Origin: Paenarthrobacter nitroguajacolicus
Lineage (GTDB): Bacteria; Actinomycetota; Actinomycetes; Actinomycetales; Micrococcaceae
DNA: 64,000 nucleotides
NCBI RefSeq assembly: GCF_007786235.1
Contig: NZ_VNFK01000002.1
Span: forward strand, 1-64,000
Reading direction: 5' to 3'
The stretch's first letter is position 1, and the number at the start of each line of letters is the position of its first letter. Of this stretch, positions 34,765 to 42,948 are shown piece after piece. The notes under the pieces are model-generated. The model was not told the origin of the DNA, searched no databases, and saw nothing but the letters and a program-made list of their open reading frames with translations. The position numbers and the translations under genes are program-made.

Positions 34765-34956
34765 GTGCCAGGTTCTTTGACGTCCGCCGTCGCTGGGCTG
34801 CGGCCCGCGGACGCCCTGGTGCACGCCGCGGGGTTTCGATGGACCGCGCCACTGGGGGAGTTGGACGTAGCAGCGCTGGCCGCTTTCCTCCTGGGTCCGC
34901 ATGGCAAGTCGATCACGGGGCAGAACTACGTCATCTGCGGGGGTGCTTCTCTCTAG
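34765..34956 (+). pseudogene. Internally deleted SDR gene
   Basis: From GTG 34765, with GGGAGG nine bases upstream, 63 codons run to TAG. They join two distant parts of a short-chain dehydrogenase: LVHAAGFRWTAPLGELD (the NAG-region block) and VAALAAFLLGPHGKSITGQ with the final GG motif. The nucleotide-binding N-terminus and the Tyr-x3-Lys site are missing, so it cannot be active. The deletion has kept the frame. Confidence 0.6.
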
Positions 34957-35049
34957 CCGCCGATTGTGGCCACGTCGCATTCGGTACCCACCAGTGTGGG
35001 CTGGGCCGCGGCGACCGTTGGGGTCGGCGTCGTTGCCATCTTTTGAGGC

Positions 35050-35130
35050 CCGGTGCTCAATCAGGGCGAGTTGCGTACCATCGGGGTCTATGAGGTGTCC
35101 GGCGCGGAGGCCCCACGTCCGCATCAGTGA
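35050..35130 (-). pseudogene. VOC-type C-terminal remnant
   Basis: The minus strand encodes MRTWGLRAGHLIDPDGTQLA and then LIEHR, the usual C-terminal strand of a VOC/glyoxalase protein. The flanking sequence (34960-35049 and 35131-35345) appears to be other fragments, including a coding-like LPQYTVDHVIRLLGIVEAL on the same strand, but no complete gene is present. Confidence 0.4.
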
Positions 35131-35345
35131 GATCTCGAAAGCGCGGGGAATATAACGCGCCGCCGATGCCCGTGACGACGGCTCCGCGCAGAAATAGTGG
35201 GAAGTCAGGGCCTCGACGATCCCCAACAGCCGAATTACGTGGTCAACGGTGTACTGCGGGAGGGCGATACCGGCGACGCTGCCCGAGCGCAAGGAGTTGC
35301 CGGGTTCGCGCAACCAAAACTTTCCAGCCGGAGACTCTTTCGTAG

Positions 35346-35357
35346 ATTGTTGACAAT
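35346..35357 (+). promoter_or_regulatory. GntR-type operator ATTGTTGACAAT, site A
   Basis: ATTGTTGACAAT is an ATTGT-N2-ACAAT palindrome, the form bound by FadR-type (FCD) GntR regulators. It lies just upstream of TGCTATGCT, which resembles an extended -10. The 18-base string GATTGTTGACAATTGCTA is identical at 38288. It probably controls the 76-residue protein gene at 35419. Confidence 0.7.
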
Positions 35358-35418
35358 TGCTATGCTCGTTTCATCTTCTCCCCGCCAGTGCAAGGCGGTA
35401 CCCAAGGAAGGAAAGCTC

Positions 35419-35649
35419 ATGAAAAAGCGACGCCCGGTGGCCACCCTGAACCAGTCCCAGACAGCCAGTACTGGTCATCACTGCCCGCGGACAGGGTGGT
35501 GGTCCGTTAGCTGGAATGAAGGGGACCCAACGTTTATCACCGAGGGCCAGCTGATGCCTGCCTTGGGCGGCGTACCGACCGTTTGGATTCTGCGTGAAGC
35601 GGCCGTGCGCGGCCCTGTGCGAGCAAGCACATTGATTTCGGCATCATAG
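35419..35649 (+). CDS. Small protein with CPxTGWW motif, function unknown
   Basis: A 76-residue protein set by AAGGAAGG before ATG 35419. After a basic start (MKKRRPVATLNQ) comes HHCPRTGWWSVSWNEG, then ITEGQLMPALGGVPTVWILR. The pattern of Cys-Pro-x-Thr/Ser-Gly-Trp-Trp followed by a spaced G-x2-MP and W occurs in a family of small uncharacterised bacterial proteins. No signal peptide or membrane segment is seen. The GntR-type operator upstream places it in the amino-compound regulon although no enzyme gene is adjacent. Confidence 0.6.
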   Translation: MKKRRPVATLNQSQTASTGHHCPRTGWWSVSWNEGDPTFITEGQLMPALGGVPTVWILREAAVRGPVRASTLISAS

Positions 35650-35701
35650 CGATTTAACCGCGTGGGATGGTTTTTCAGAGTCGCCCCAAGGCCGTGAAAT
35701 C

Positions 35702-37861
35702 CTAGAGCTTCTCCTCCCGCAGCCCCGCCTGTCCCACCAGTTCGGTCAACCAAGGCCGGTGTCCTCGATGGAACACCATCCCGTCCGGCAGTCCCTGCAC
35801 CCTGGGGACCGAGCCGGCAATATCGATGGTCACCCTGCCGCCCGCCATGGGCGCGTTGGTGATGTGTAAGTCTCCATATGAGGCCGGCAGTTGCGGATCC
35901 ATCCAGAATCCGCCGCGCGACACATGGGCGTCATACCGCATCAAGCTCGTGATCAGTTGGATGGGGGAGGTCGCTGCCCAAGCTTGGGGTGAGCAGGCGG
36001 TGGGGTAGGGCACGGGTTCGCTGTATTGCTCACGGCTGAACCCACAGAACAGCTCGGGAAGCCGGCCCTCGGAGTAGTCGGCGGCATCAAGCAGGGCCGT
36101 AGCGATTCGTTGAGCCTCCTCCACGAATCCGTAGCGCATCAAACCCGCCGCGATGACTGCGTTGTCATGCGGCCAGACGGAACCGTTGTGGTAACTGGCG
36201 GGGTTGTAGGCACCCATGTCGGTTGCCAGCGTTCGCACGCCCCAACCGCTGAACATCTCTGGCGACATCAGCCGCTCAACAACGAGCGGCGCTTTGTCCT
36301 CGTCCACCAGGCCGACCCAGAGGCAGTGCCCCATGTTGGAAGCGCACGCGTCCACCTGGCGCTTCGCGCCATCCAGTGCGATCGCATAGTAGCCGCGGTC
36401 CGGCATCCAGAATTGCTCGTTAAAGCGCGCTTTCAACTGAGCGGCTTGATCGGCGAGTTCACGCGCCAAACGCTCGTCGCCGTCGTCGTAAGCCATCCAG
36501 GCCCGGGCCATGTACGCGTCATAGACGTAAGCCTGGACTTCGCAGAGCGCAATAGGAGGCTCGGCGAGCCGTCCGTCTGCGAAGTTGATTCCGTCCCATG
36601 AGTCCTTCCAACCTTGGTTGATCAGCCCGCGTTCGTTGAGTCGCGCGTACTCAACGAACCCATCGCCGTCCCGGTCGCCGTAGTCCCGGATCCAGTCGAG
36701 GGCCCGGTCTGCGTGGGCCAGCAGCGCGGCAATGGTGTCCTTGGCGAAACCCCACCGGCTAACCGAGCCCAGCACCACCACGAACAGTGGAGTGGCATCG
36801 ACGCTGCCGTAGTAGATGGACTTTCCACCCAAAGCCAGGCTGCTGGAGACGTCCAGCCGGACCTCATGCAAAATCTTGCCCGGTTCTTCCTCGCTCACGG
36901 GGTCAACCACCGAACCCTGCCGCTCAGCCAATGTTTGCAACGTTCCGAGTGCCAGCGAGGGATCAACCGGCATGGCCATTTCCGACGCCCACAACGAGTC
37001 CCGGCCAAACAAGGTCATGAACCACGGGGCGCCGGCGGCCACAACCACTCTCTCCGGGTGGGCGGGGTCCTCAATGCGGAGGGCACCGAGATCGTCATAG
37101 CTCCGCCGCAGGGTTCTCTCGATGGAGTGGTTGCCCATTTGCAGGACGGGAATTTTGGCCACCCACTCTTGCCGGCGTTGATCACTTCGGGACAATTCGC
37201 CGACGGCGGGACGCACCACGGACGCTGGCGGTGCCGCCCCTTCAAGACCGGGCATCACAGTTAGTTCGGTGCTCCAGAAACCCCTTGCCGGGATTGTGAC
37301 CCGGTAGGTAAATCCGTCCCGGCTCGCTTCAGCGGCATCGGAGCTTACGACGACGGTCTTCCGGACTTCCTGCCAGCGGGCGCGGATAGTGAGCCTGTTG
37401 GCATCGGCCTCGCGATTTTCTTCCCATTGCGTTTGCACTCGCGCTTCCTTCACCTCGAAAACATCGGCGAAGTCGGAAGCTACGGTGATCGCGATGAGGC
37501 ATTCAGCCGGGTTCACCGAGTAGTTACGAACGGTGATGTGCTCCACCATTCCAATGCCCAACTCCCGGGTGCGTTCCACGATGAGCGGAGTGTCCGCGTA
37601 GCCGTCAGAGGTGGTGATGCGGCCGGCGAAGACTGCTCGGTACGGTTCCTTGATTTGGGCTGTCAGGGGTTCCATCGGTTGCCCGTTCACAGTCAGCCTC
37701 CACGTCGAGAGGATGCGCGTGTCCTGAAAGAACAAGCCGTGTGGATGATCCGGGTTGATATCACCGTTGGGCAGCGAGATGCAGAAGGAAGTGCCCTCCA
37801 CCAAAGTGACAGTTCCGGCGCCAAGGGGGCCAGCGGCGGTATCGGCATTCCATCCAGCCAT
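35702..37861 (-). CDS. Amylo-alpha-1,6-glucosidase/glycogen debranching-type protein
   Basis: A 719-residue protein. The N-terminal domain (VTLVEGTSFCISLPNGDINPD to about 240) is the glycogen-debranching N-terminal beta domain, and the rest is an (alpha/alpha)6 barrel like GH15/GH63 glucosidases, with FMTLFGRDSLWASEMA, NQGWKDSWDGINF and YHNGSVWPHDNAVIA as catalytic-region blocks. No signal peptide is present, so it is cytosolic. It probably trims alpha-glucans or related oligosaccharides. ATG 37861 has GGAG-like sequence upstream. It is transcribed downstream of a small hypothetical gene and converges on the 76-residue protein. Confidence 0.88.
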   Translation of the reverse strand: MAGWNADTAAGPLGAGTVTLVEGTSFCISLPNGDINPDHPHGLFFQDTRILSTWRLTVNGQPMEPLTAQIKEPYRAVFAGRITTSDGYADTPLIVERTRELGIGMVEHITVRNYSVNPAECLIAITVASDFADVFEVKEARVQTQWEENREADANRLTIRARWQEVRKTVVVSSDAAEASRDGFTYRVTIPARGFWSTELTVMPGLEGAAPPASVVRPAVGELSRSDQRRQEWVAKIPVLQMGNHSIERTLRRSYDDLGALRIEDPAHPERVVVAAGAPWFMTLFGRDSLWASEMAMPVDPSLALGTLQTLAERQGSVVDPVSEEEPGKILHEVRLDVSSSLALGGKSIYYGSVDATPLFVVVLGSVSRWGFAKDTIAALLAHADRALDWIRDYGDRDGDGFVEYARLNERGLINQGWKDSWDGINFADGRLAEPPIALCEVQAYVYDAYMARAWMAYDDGDERLARELADQAAQLKARFNEQFWMPDRGYYAIALDGAKRQVDACASNMGHCLWVGLVDEDKAPLVVERLMSPEMFSGWGVRTLATDMGAYNPASYHNGSVWPHDNAVIAAGLMRYGFVEEAQRIATALLDAADYSEGRLPELFCGFSREQYSEPVPYPTACSPQAWAATSPIQLITSLMRYDAHVSRGGFWMDPQLPASYGDLHITNAPMAGGRVTIDIAGSVPRVQGLPDGMVFHRGHRPWLTELVGQAGLREEKL

Positions 37862-37950
37862 TTCCGGCTCCTTTGGCTGTCCTGCTACGTCCTAGAGTGA
37901 CGCTACTCTTGCTGGACTGCCTGGGCCAGACCCATGGATTGCGTTTAGCT

Positions 37951-38205
37951 TCAGGGCGCGATGAAGAGTTCGGTTTCGTCGTCGATGTGGAGGAGCCTGC
38001 GTTCGCCGATGCGGTCGATCACCCAGATAGTTCGCCCATCAGCCGAGCGATCATCCACCGAACCACTGTGATACTCAAACCCGCGCAAGGTCACCGTGAC
38101 CCGGTCTCCGCGATTCAGGGAGTTCCACAGGGACACCCGTCGGCTCCTCGCGCTGGAGGAGGAGGCATGGGTGCTTTCAATCCGGGTGTTTCCAGCTGTT
38201 GCCAT
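37951..38205 (-). CDS. Hypothetical protein, 84 residues
   Basis: ATG 38205 is preceded by AAGGAG about ten bases upstream. After a Ser-rich start, RGDRVTVTLRGFEYHSGSVD and a short C-terminal IDDETELFIAP suggest a small beta-barrel (KOW/SH3-like) fold. I do not recognise the family. It lies upstream of the debranching enzyme on the same strand. Confidence 0.6.
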   Translation of the reverse strand: MATAGNTRIESTHASSSSARSRRVSLWNSLNRGDRVTVTLRGFEYHSGSVDDRSADGRTIWVIDRIGERRLLHIDDETELFIAP

Positions 38206-38288
38206 ACGCGGCGTTCTCCTTGGGTGACTGGGCTGCGCCGGCGCCGATTCGCCCGCCCTGTGGCTATTTTCTCCAAAGTCTATCGTCG

Positions 38289-38300
38289 ATTGTTGACAAT
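38289..38300 (+). promoter_or_regulatory. GntR-type operator ATTGTTGACAAT, site B
   Basis: This is the same palindrome as site A, followed by TGCTAGAAT (an extended -10-like sequence), 75 bp before the cupin start. It shares 18 consecutive bases with site A. Confidence 0.72.
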
Positions 38301-38375
38301 TGCTAGAATGGAATTTGTGCTCTTCCAAAGACGGCGGGCACATCTAAACGGGGCTCAGGCCCAGAAGGAGCAGCA

Positions 38376-38732
38376 ATGGTCAAGGCCACTGTCATGAACG
38401 ACGCATTCACCGCTAACCCCGGGGAACACCTTCCCAAGGCAACCAGCAGCACACCCGGGCAGACCGAAGTCTCTTTCCGCTTGTGGGCCAGGGACGGGCA
38501 CAAGACAGGCATCTGGGAGGTCACGCCAGGAGTGTTCAAGAGCACTCGTCCGGGCTACGACGAGATCTGCCAGATCCTCAGCGGCAAAGGGACCATTACT
38601 GAAGAAGACGGAAGCAGCTTTGAGGTTGGTCCCGGCACGTTGTTCGTGACACCCGCCGGCTGGACAGGTACTTGGACCATCCACGAGACGCTGCGGAAAA
38701 TGTGGGTTGTGACTGACGTCCCCGCTAACTAG
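38376..38732 (+). CDS. Cupin domain-containing protein
   Basis: A 118-residue single cupin of the cupin_3 (ureidoglycine aminohydrolase-like) type: GIWEVTPGVFKSTRPGYDEICQILSGKG and then VGPGTLFVTPAGWTGTWTIHETLRKMW. AAGGAG precedes ATG 38376. These small cupins often sit beside glutamate/GABA/putrescine catabolic genes and gabT/gabD in proteobacteria and actinobacteria. Here the shared GntR-type operator gives the same link. It may bind an amine-derived intermediate. Confidence 0.88.
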   Translation: MVKATVMNDAFTANPGEHLPKATSSTPGQTEVSFRLWARDGHKTGIWEVTPGVFKSTRPGYDEICQILSGKGTITEEDGSSFEVGPGTLFVTPAGWTGTWTIHETLRKMWVVTDVPAN

Positions 38733-38740
38733 CAGGGAGG

Positions 38741-38771
38741 AAAGGCCCGGTTCACCTTGAACCGGGCCTTT
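38741..38771 (+). terminator. Intrinsic terminator after cupin gene
   Basis: AAAGGCCCGGTTCA and TGAACCGGGCCTTT form a perfect 14-bp stem with a three-base loop, ending in CTTTCCC. It starts nine bases after the cupin stop. Confidence 0.9.
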
Positions 38772-39051
38772 CCCATGTGCTGCTTCGACAAGAGGTGGTG
38801 TCGCGTGAATGCTGTCAGCTGGCCTGACGAGCTGCTTCAGTACTAGTCCCATGGCTAGGGTATCTCGCACATGTTCCCGAGAGCGAGAGCGAGACCGGAT
38901 ACGAGCAAGAGTGCCAGGCGCTCACTCCGATGCTCTGTCACTGGCTACAAGGGACTGTTCTCAATGCTTGGCGGAGTTGCGGCCGGCGTTCGTACTTGTC
39001 TGCGCAGGTCAAAGCTCTGAACGTCGCTCAGTCTTGGGTGCTCGAATAAGA

Positions 39052-39324
39052 GATAAAAACCATGGCCATCTTGCCGGCGCACCTGCGCGGATTCCTGACC
39101 TGGGACCAGGGAGGGAAATGGCAGGGCACAAATTCTTTACCCTCGCCACTGACGTGCAGGTCCTCTTCTGCGACGCTGCCAGCCGTGGCAACGCGGCTCG
39201 AACGACAACACCAACAGACTGCAGCCTTGAACAGGTCGCCCAGGAACTCAACTGCCGCCCACGCGAGACGCTCGGCTGGAAAACTCCAGCCGAGCGTCTA
39301 CGTTCGTTTCTACAAACCACCTAA
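39052..39324 (+). pseudogene. IS30-family transposase remnant
   Basis: The segment carries LPAHLRGFLTWDQG in one frame. In the next frame it continues as EMAGHKFFTLATDVQVLFCD, then VAQELNCRPRETLGWKTPAE, to TAA 39322. These are the C-terminal catalytic blocks of IS30 transposases. A frameshift, plus the loss of the usual PWQRGTNENTNGLLRQ block, shows it is dead. The sequence after it (39325-39360) resembles an IS30 right end. Sequence from 38772 to 39051 contains further fragments but no supported gene. Confidence 0.7.
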
Positions 39325-39403
39325 CCAACAGGTGTTGCACCGACCCCTGGAAACCGCCCATTTGAACCGGGCCTTTCCCGTATGTGGGGAGACTTCAAGA
39401 TGC

Positions 39404-40096
39404 CTAAACGGAAATTCCGGTTACTTCAGGTTTGGAAGTAAGGTCCTCGACGGCCTTTTGCATGTGGCGTTTGATGGCTCCCTGAAGGCCCATCCGGTCA
39501 CGTGTTTCGAGCAGGTCCAGGATCATCTGGTGTTCCTGCACCAGTGCATCAATGCGCGGGTAGGCCACTTCCAGGCTGAGAATACACATCCTGGATTCCG
39601 CGGCAAGGGTCTCATAGATGCGGATCAGGCGTGTGTTCCCGGTTCCGGAAACAAAGGACGTGTGGAACTGCATATCCAGCCGGGCGATTGCCTGCCAGTC
39701 CGACGCTGCAACCTGCTTTGCCATGCTCCGGATGATGCCTTTGAGTTCCCTGCAGGTATCCGCGACTTCCTCCGCGTCGGAATCCAGGAGTGTGGTGGCG
39801 GCAGCCAGTTCCACTGCTTCGCGGACTGCGTAGATCTCCTTGACGTCATCCGCGGAGAGCTCCAGCACGAAGACGCCACGGTTTCGCTTGCTCACCAGGA
39901 TGCCTTCCTGGCACAGTCGCTGCAGTGCTTCGCGGAGCGGGCCCCTGGACGTGCTGAGCTGGCTGGCCAGTGCTGATTCGTTGACCTGTTGTCCCGGGCT
40001 GAAAGCTCCCTGCACAATCAGCTCACGCAATTGGTCAGCAATCAGCTGCGCCGTGGGCCGGCCCTCCAAAACGAACATTCCCTCCGGTGCCGCCAT
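39404..40096 (-). CDS. GntR-family regulator, FadR/FCD type
   Basis: A 230-residue regulator with an N-terminal winged HTH (LRELIVQGAFSPGQQVNESA, then TSRGPLREALQRLCQEG) and a C-terminal FCD effector domain. FCD metal ligands are visible: Asp and His in LDMQFHTSF, His in VQEHQMIL and His in IKRHMQKAV. ATG 40096 is preferred because GAGGGG lies six bases upstream; ATG 40102 abuts that site. It is third in the gabT-gabD-GntR operon and is the obvious regulator for the five ATTGT-N2-ACAAT sites, one of which precedes its own operon. The likely effector is an amino or carboxylic acid. Confidence 0.92.
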   Translation of the reverse strand: MAAPEGMFVLEGRPTAQLIADQLRELIVQGAFSPGQQVNESALASQLSTSRGPLREALQRLCQEGILVSKRNRGVFVLELSADDVKEIYAVREAVELAAATTLLDSDAEEVADTCRELKGIIRSMAKQVAASDWQAIARLDMQFHTSFVSGTGNTRLIRIYETLAAESRMCILSLEVAYPRIDALVQEHQMILDLLETRDRMGLQGAIKRHMQKAVEDLTSKPEVTGISV

Positions 40097-40135
40097 TGAC
40101 ATCCCCTCATTCCATGCTTCGGCAAGTTGACTATA

Positions 40136-41590
40136 TTAGACCGCGATTGCGGTGTATTTGTACTCCAGGAATTCTTCAATTCCGATTTTTCCGCCTTCGC
40201 GGCCGAGTCCGGACTGCTTGACGCCGCCGAACGGTGCCGCCGGGTTGGACACCAGTCCGGTGTTCAGGCCAACCATTCCCACTTCCAGATCTGCGGAGAA
40301 CCGCAGGGCTTTGTCCATGCTCTCGGTGAACACGTACCCCACCAAGCCCCACTCAGTATCGTTGGCCAGGCGGAGGACTTCGTCTTCGCTGTCGAACGGA
40401 GTGATTGCAGCTACGGGACCGAAGATTTCCGTGGACATCAGTGCGGCGTCTGTGGGGACATCCGCCAGAACCGTGGGGGAGTAGAAGTAGCCGGGCCCCT
40501 CAGGACGGGTACCGCCGGTCAGGACCCGCGCGCCCTTGGAAACGGCGTCGGCAACAAGGCTTTCAACCTTATCCAGGCCCTTCTGCTCAATGAGGGGTCC
40601 GACGTCGGTTCCCGCCAAAGTGCCATTGCCTACCTGCAATTCTGACATCTTTTTGGAGAACTTCTCGCCAAACTCCTCCACCACGGAGCGGTGGACGAAG
40701 AACCGGTTGGCGGCCGTGCAGGCCTCACCCATGTTCCGCATCTTGGCCTTCATGGCTCCATCGACGGCCTTCTCGATGTCCGCATCCGCCAGAACGATGA
40801 AGGGCGCGTTTCCGCCGAGCTCCATCGAGGCGCGCATGACATTGTCGGCCGCCTGCCGCAGGAGGACCTTTCCCACCTCGGTGGAGCCGGTGAAACTGAT
40901 CTTTCGGGCGATCCCGCTGTCCGTCCAGGTCCGTACCACGCTGGAAGCGCTCGACGTCGTCACGACGTTCAGCACGCCGTCGGGAAGTCCCGCTTCCTTG
41001 AAGATGGCTACGAGCGCCAGCGACGTCAGGGGCGTCAGCTCCGCTGGCTTGAACACCATGGTGCACCCTGCGGCGACAGCCGGTGCGATCTTTCGTGCCC
41101 CCATGGCGAGCGGGAAGTTCCATGGAGTCACCAGCACGGAGGGTCCCACTGGTTCCTTGGTGATGAGAATTCGGGTGTTGCCGTCCACAGAGGTGGCGCT
41201 GTCGCCGCCGATCCTGACGGCCTCTTCGGAGAACCAGCGGAGCATTTCAGCGCCGTAGGCCACCTCGCCCCGTGCTTCCGCGAGAGGTTTGCCCATCTCC
41301 GCAGTCATGATTGCTGCCAACCGGTCCGTGTTGGCGATGACAAGGTCGAAGGCGCGGCGGAGAATGTCCGCCCGTTCGCGGGGGGTGGATTTACCCCATG
41401 CCGCCTGCGCGCGTCCGGCGGCCTCTATGGCCAAGGCGGCATCTTCAGGGCTGCCGTCGGCAACGTGGGCGATAACTTGGTTCGTGGCGGGGTTCTCCAC
41501 AGAAAAGGTTGCGCCGTTTGCGGCCTTCTGCCAGTGACCGTCAATAAACAGGTCTGTCTGCAGGGAGCTGGGATCAAGTGAGGGGGTCAT
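40136..41590 (-). CDS. gabD: Succinate-semialdehyde dehydrogenase-type aldehyde dehydrogenase
   Basis: A 484-residue NAD(P)-dependent aldehyde dehydrogenase. Catalytic Glu is in MELGGNAPFIVLADADIEKA and catalytic Cys in NMGEACTAANRF, with the cofactor-side SFTGSTEVGKVLL. Length and the gabT neighbour indicate conversion of succinate semialdehyde to succinate. It lies between gabT, 26 bp upstream, and the GntR gene, 33 bp downstream. The glutarate-semialdehyde activity of close relatives is an alternative. Confidence 0.88.
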   Translation of the reverse strand: MTPSLDPSSLQTDLFIDGHWQKAANGATFSVENPATNQVIAHVADGSPEDAALAIEAAGRAQAAWGKSTPRERADILRRAFDLVIANTDRLAAIMTAEMGKPLAEARGEVAYGAEMLRWFSEEAVRIGGDSATSVDGNTRILITKEPVGPSVLVTPWNFPLAMGARKIAPAVAAGCTMVFKPAELTPLTSLALVAIFKEAGLPDGVLNVVTTSSASSVVRTWTDSGIARKISFTGSTEVGKVLLRQAADNVMRASMELGGNAPFIVLADADIEKAVDGAMKAKMRNMGEACTAANRFFVHRSVVEEFGEKFSKKMSELQVGNGTLAGTDVGPLIEQKGLDKVESLVADAVSKGARVLTGGTRPEGPGYFYSPTVLADVPTDAALMSTEIFGPVAAITPFDSEDEVLRLANDTEWGLVGYVFTESMDKALRFSADLEVGMVGLNTGLVSNPAAPFGGVKQSGLGREGGKIGIEEFLEYKYTAIAV

Positions 41591-41616
41591 GATGGCTCTT
41601 TCGATAATCAGGGGGA

Positions 41617-42870
41617 CTAGGAGGTGGCCGACTTGAGTGCCTGCGAGAACCTGAGCAGGCCAGCTTGGATCTCGTCGCTGCTGACGTTGAGCGCGGGGAT
41701 GAGGCGGATGACGTTGCCGTGCGGTCCGCAGGTGAGAAGCAGGAGTTCTTCCTTGATGGCTGCCTGTTGGACGGCCAGTGCGGTTGCCGCATCCGGGGAC
41801 TTGTCCGCGGCCGTGAATTCGACACCTTGCATCAGGCCCCGGCCACGGACATTGCCGATGCCGGCGAACTCCGTTTGCAGCATCTCCAGGCCTGCCCGTA
41901 GTTCGTCACCTCGGAGAAGCGCGTTCTCCACCAGGTTTTCCCGCTTGATGACGCCCAGCGTGGCGACGCCGGCAGCTGCCGCGACGGCGTTTCCTCCGTA
42001 AGTTCCGCCCTGGGAGCCTGGCCAAGCCTTGCCCATCAGCTCGGAGGAGGCAGCGATTGCCGAGATGGGGAACCCGCTGGCCAAGCCTTTGGCTGTGATG
42101 ACGACGTCGGGCGTGATCCCGGCCCAGTCATGTCCCCAGAACTTACCGGTGCGGCCCACCCCTGCCTGGACTTCGTCGAGGATCAGCACGATCCCGTGCT
42201 TGTCAGCGCGTTCACGCAGGCCTTGCAGGAAGGCAACAGGTGTGGGGATGTAGCCGCCGTCGCCGAGAACGGGTTCGATGATGATTCCCGCGGTGTCGCT
42301 GGGGGCGCTGATGGTCAGCAGGAGGTGGTCCAGTTCTTTCAGGGCGAACTCGACGGCGGTGGCTTCGTCCCAGCCGTACCGATACCAGTGTGGGAACGGC
42401 GCTACGTGCACTCCGCCCATGATGGGGGAGAAGCCGGAGCGGAACTTGGTTCCGGCCGTTGTCAGGGATGCCGCGGCGACGGTCCGGCCGTGGAATCCTC
42501 CCTGGAAGGAGATGATGTTGGGCCGTCCGGTGGCCATGCGGGCCAAGCGGATGGATGCTTCGACCGCTTCAGAGCCGGACGTCGCGTAGAAAACGCTGTC
42601 CAAACCCTGCGGCAATACGGTGCCCAGGAGCTCGGTGAGTTCCAACAGCGGCTTGTGCATCACGGTGGTGTATTGGGCGTGGACAATCTTGCCCACCTGC
42701 TCACGGGCCGCCGCCACCACGTCGGGGTGGCAGTGGCCGGTGCTGGTCACGCCGATACCGGTGGTGAAATCCAAATATTTCTTGCCGTCGGTCGCGTGGA
42801 TCCAGCTACCGGCCGCGTAGTCGACCACCACGGGGGTCGCCTGCTTCAGGATGGGGCTAAGTGTTGCCAT
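41617..42870 (-). CDS. gabT: 4-aminobutyrate-type class III aminotransferase
   Basis: A 417-residue PLP enzyme. The PLP Lys is in VVITAKGLASGFP and the preceding DEVQAGVGRTGKF is the conserved cofactor Asp block; GGTYGGNAVAAAA follows. It transfers an omega-amino group, such as that of GABA, to 2-oxoglutarate. It is first in the operon, with a GntR-type operator 28 bp upstream of its ATG. Specificity for GABA over other omega-amino acids is inferred from gabD. Confidence 0.88.
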   Translation of the reverse strand: MATLSPILKQATPVVVDYAAGSWIHATDGKKYLDFTTGIGVTSTGHCHPDVVAAAREQVGKIVHAQYTTVMHKPLLELTELLGTVLPQGLDSVFYATSGSEAVEASIRLARMATGRPNIISFQGGFHGRTVAAASLTTAGTKFRSGFSPIMGGVHVAPFPHWYRYGWDEATAVEFALKELDHLLLTISAPSDTAGIIIEPVLGDGGYIPTPVAFLQGLRERADKHGIVLILDEVQAGVGRTGKFWGHDWAGITPDVVITAKGLASGFPISAIAASSELMGKAWPGSQGGTYGGNAVAAAAGVATLGVIKRENLVENALLRGDELRAGLEMLQTEFAGIGNVRGRGLMQGVEFTAADKSPDAATALAVQQAAIKEELLLLTCGPHGNVIRLIPALNVSSDEIQAGLLRFSQALKSATS

Positions 42871-42897
42871 GGCTTCATACTTTCTTAGGAACTGTAG

Positions 42898-42909
42898 ATT
42901 GTCAACAAT
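42898..42909 (-). promoter_or_regulatory. GntR-type operator, site C
   Basis: ATTGTCAACAAT (ATTGTTGACAAT on the minus strand) lies directly before the gabT-gabD-GntR operon. TACAGT just downstream could be its -10. It implies autoregulation of the GntR gene. Confidence 0.72.
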
Positions 42910-42948
42910 ACGCGATCAGGCGGTGTTCCCTGACCGGTGCGGAACCCG

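Noticed and set aside
35131..35345. Minus-strand fragment reading ALPQYTVDHVIRLLGIVEAL as a gene
   Set aside because: It lacks a start, runs into unrelated fragments, and no family could be assigned.
38757..39379. 18-bp repeat considered as an IS30 target-site duplication
   Set aside because: IS30 duplications are only a few bases; the first copy is part of an intact terminator stem.
40691..41581. Plus-strand frame opposite gabD
   Set aside because: Shadow of gabD; low-complexity composition and no ribosome site.
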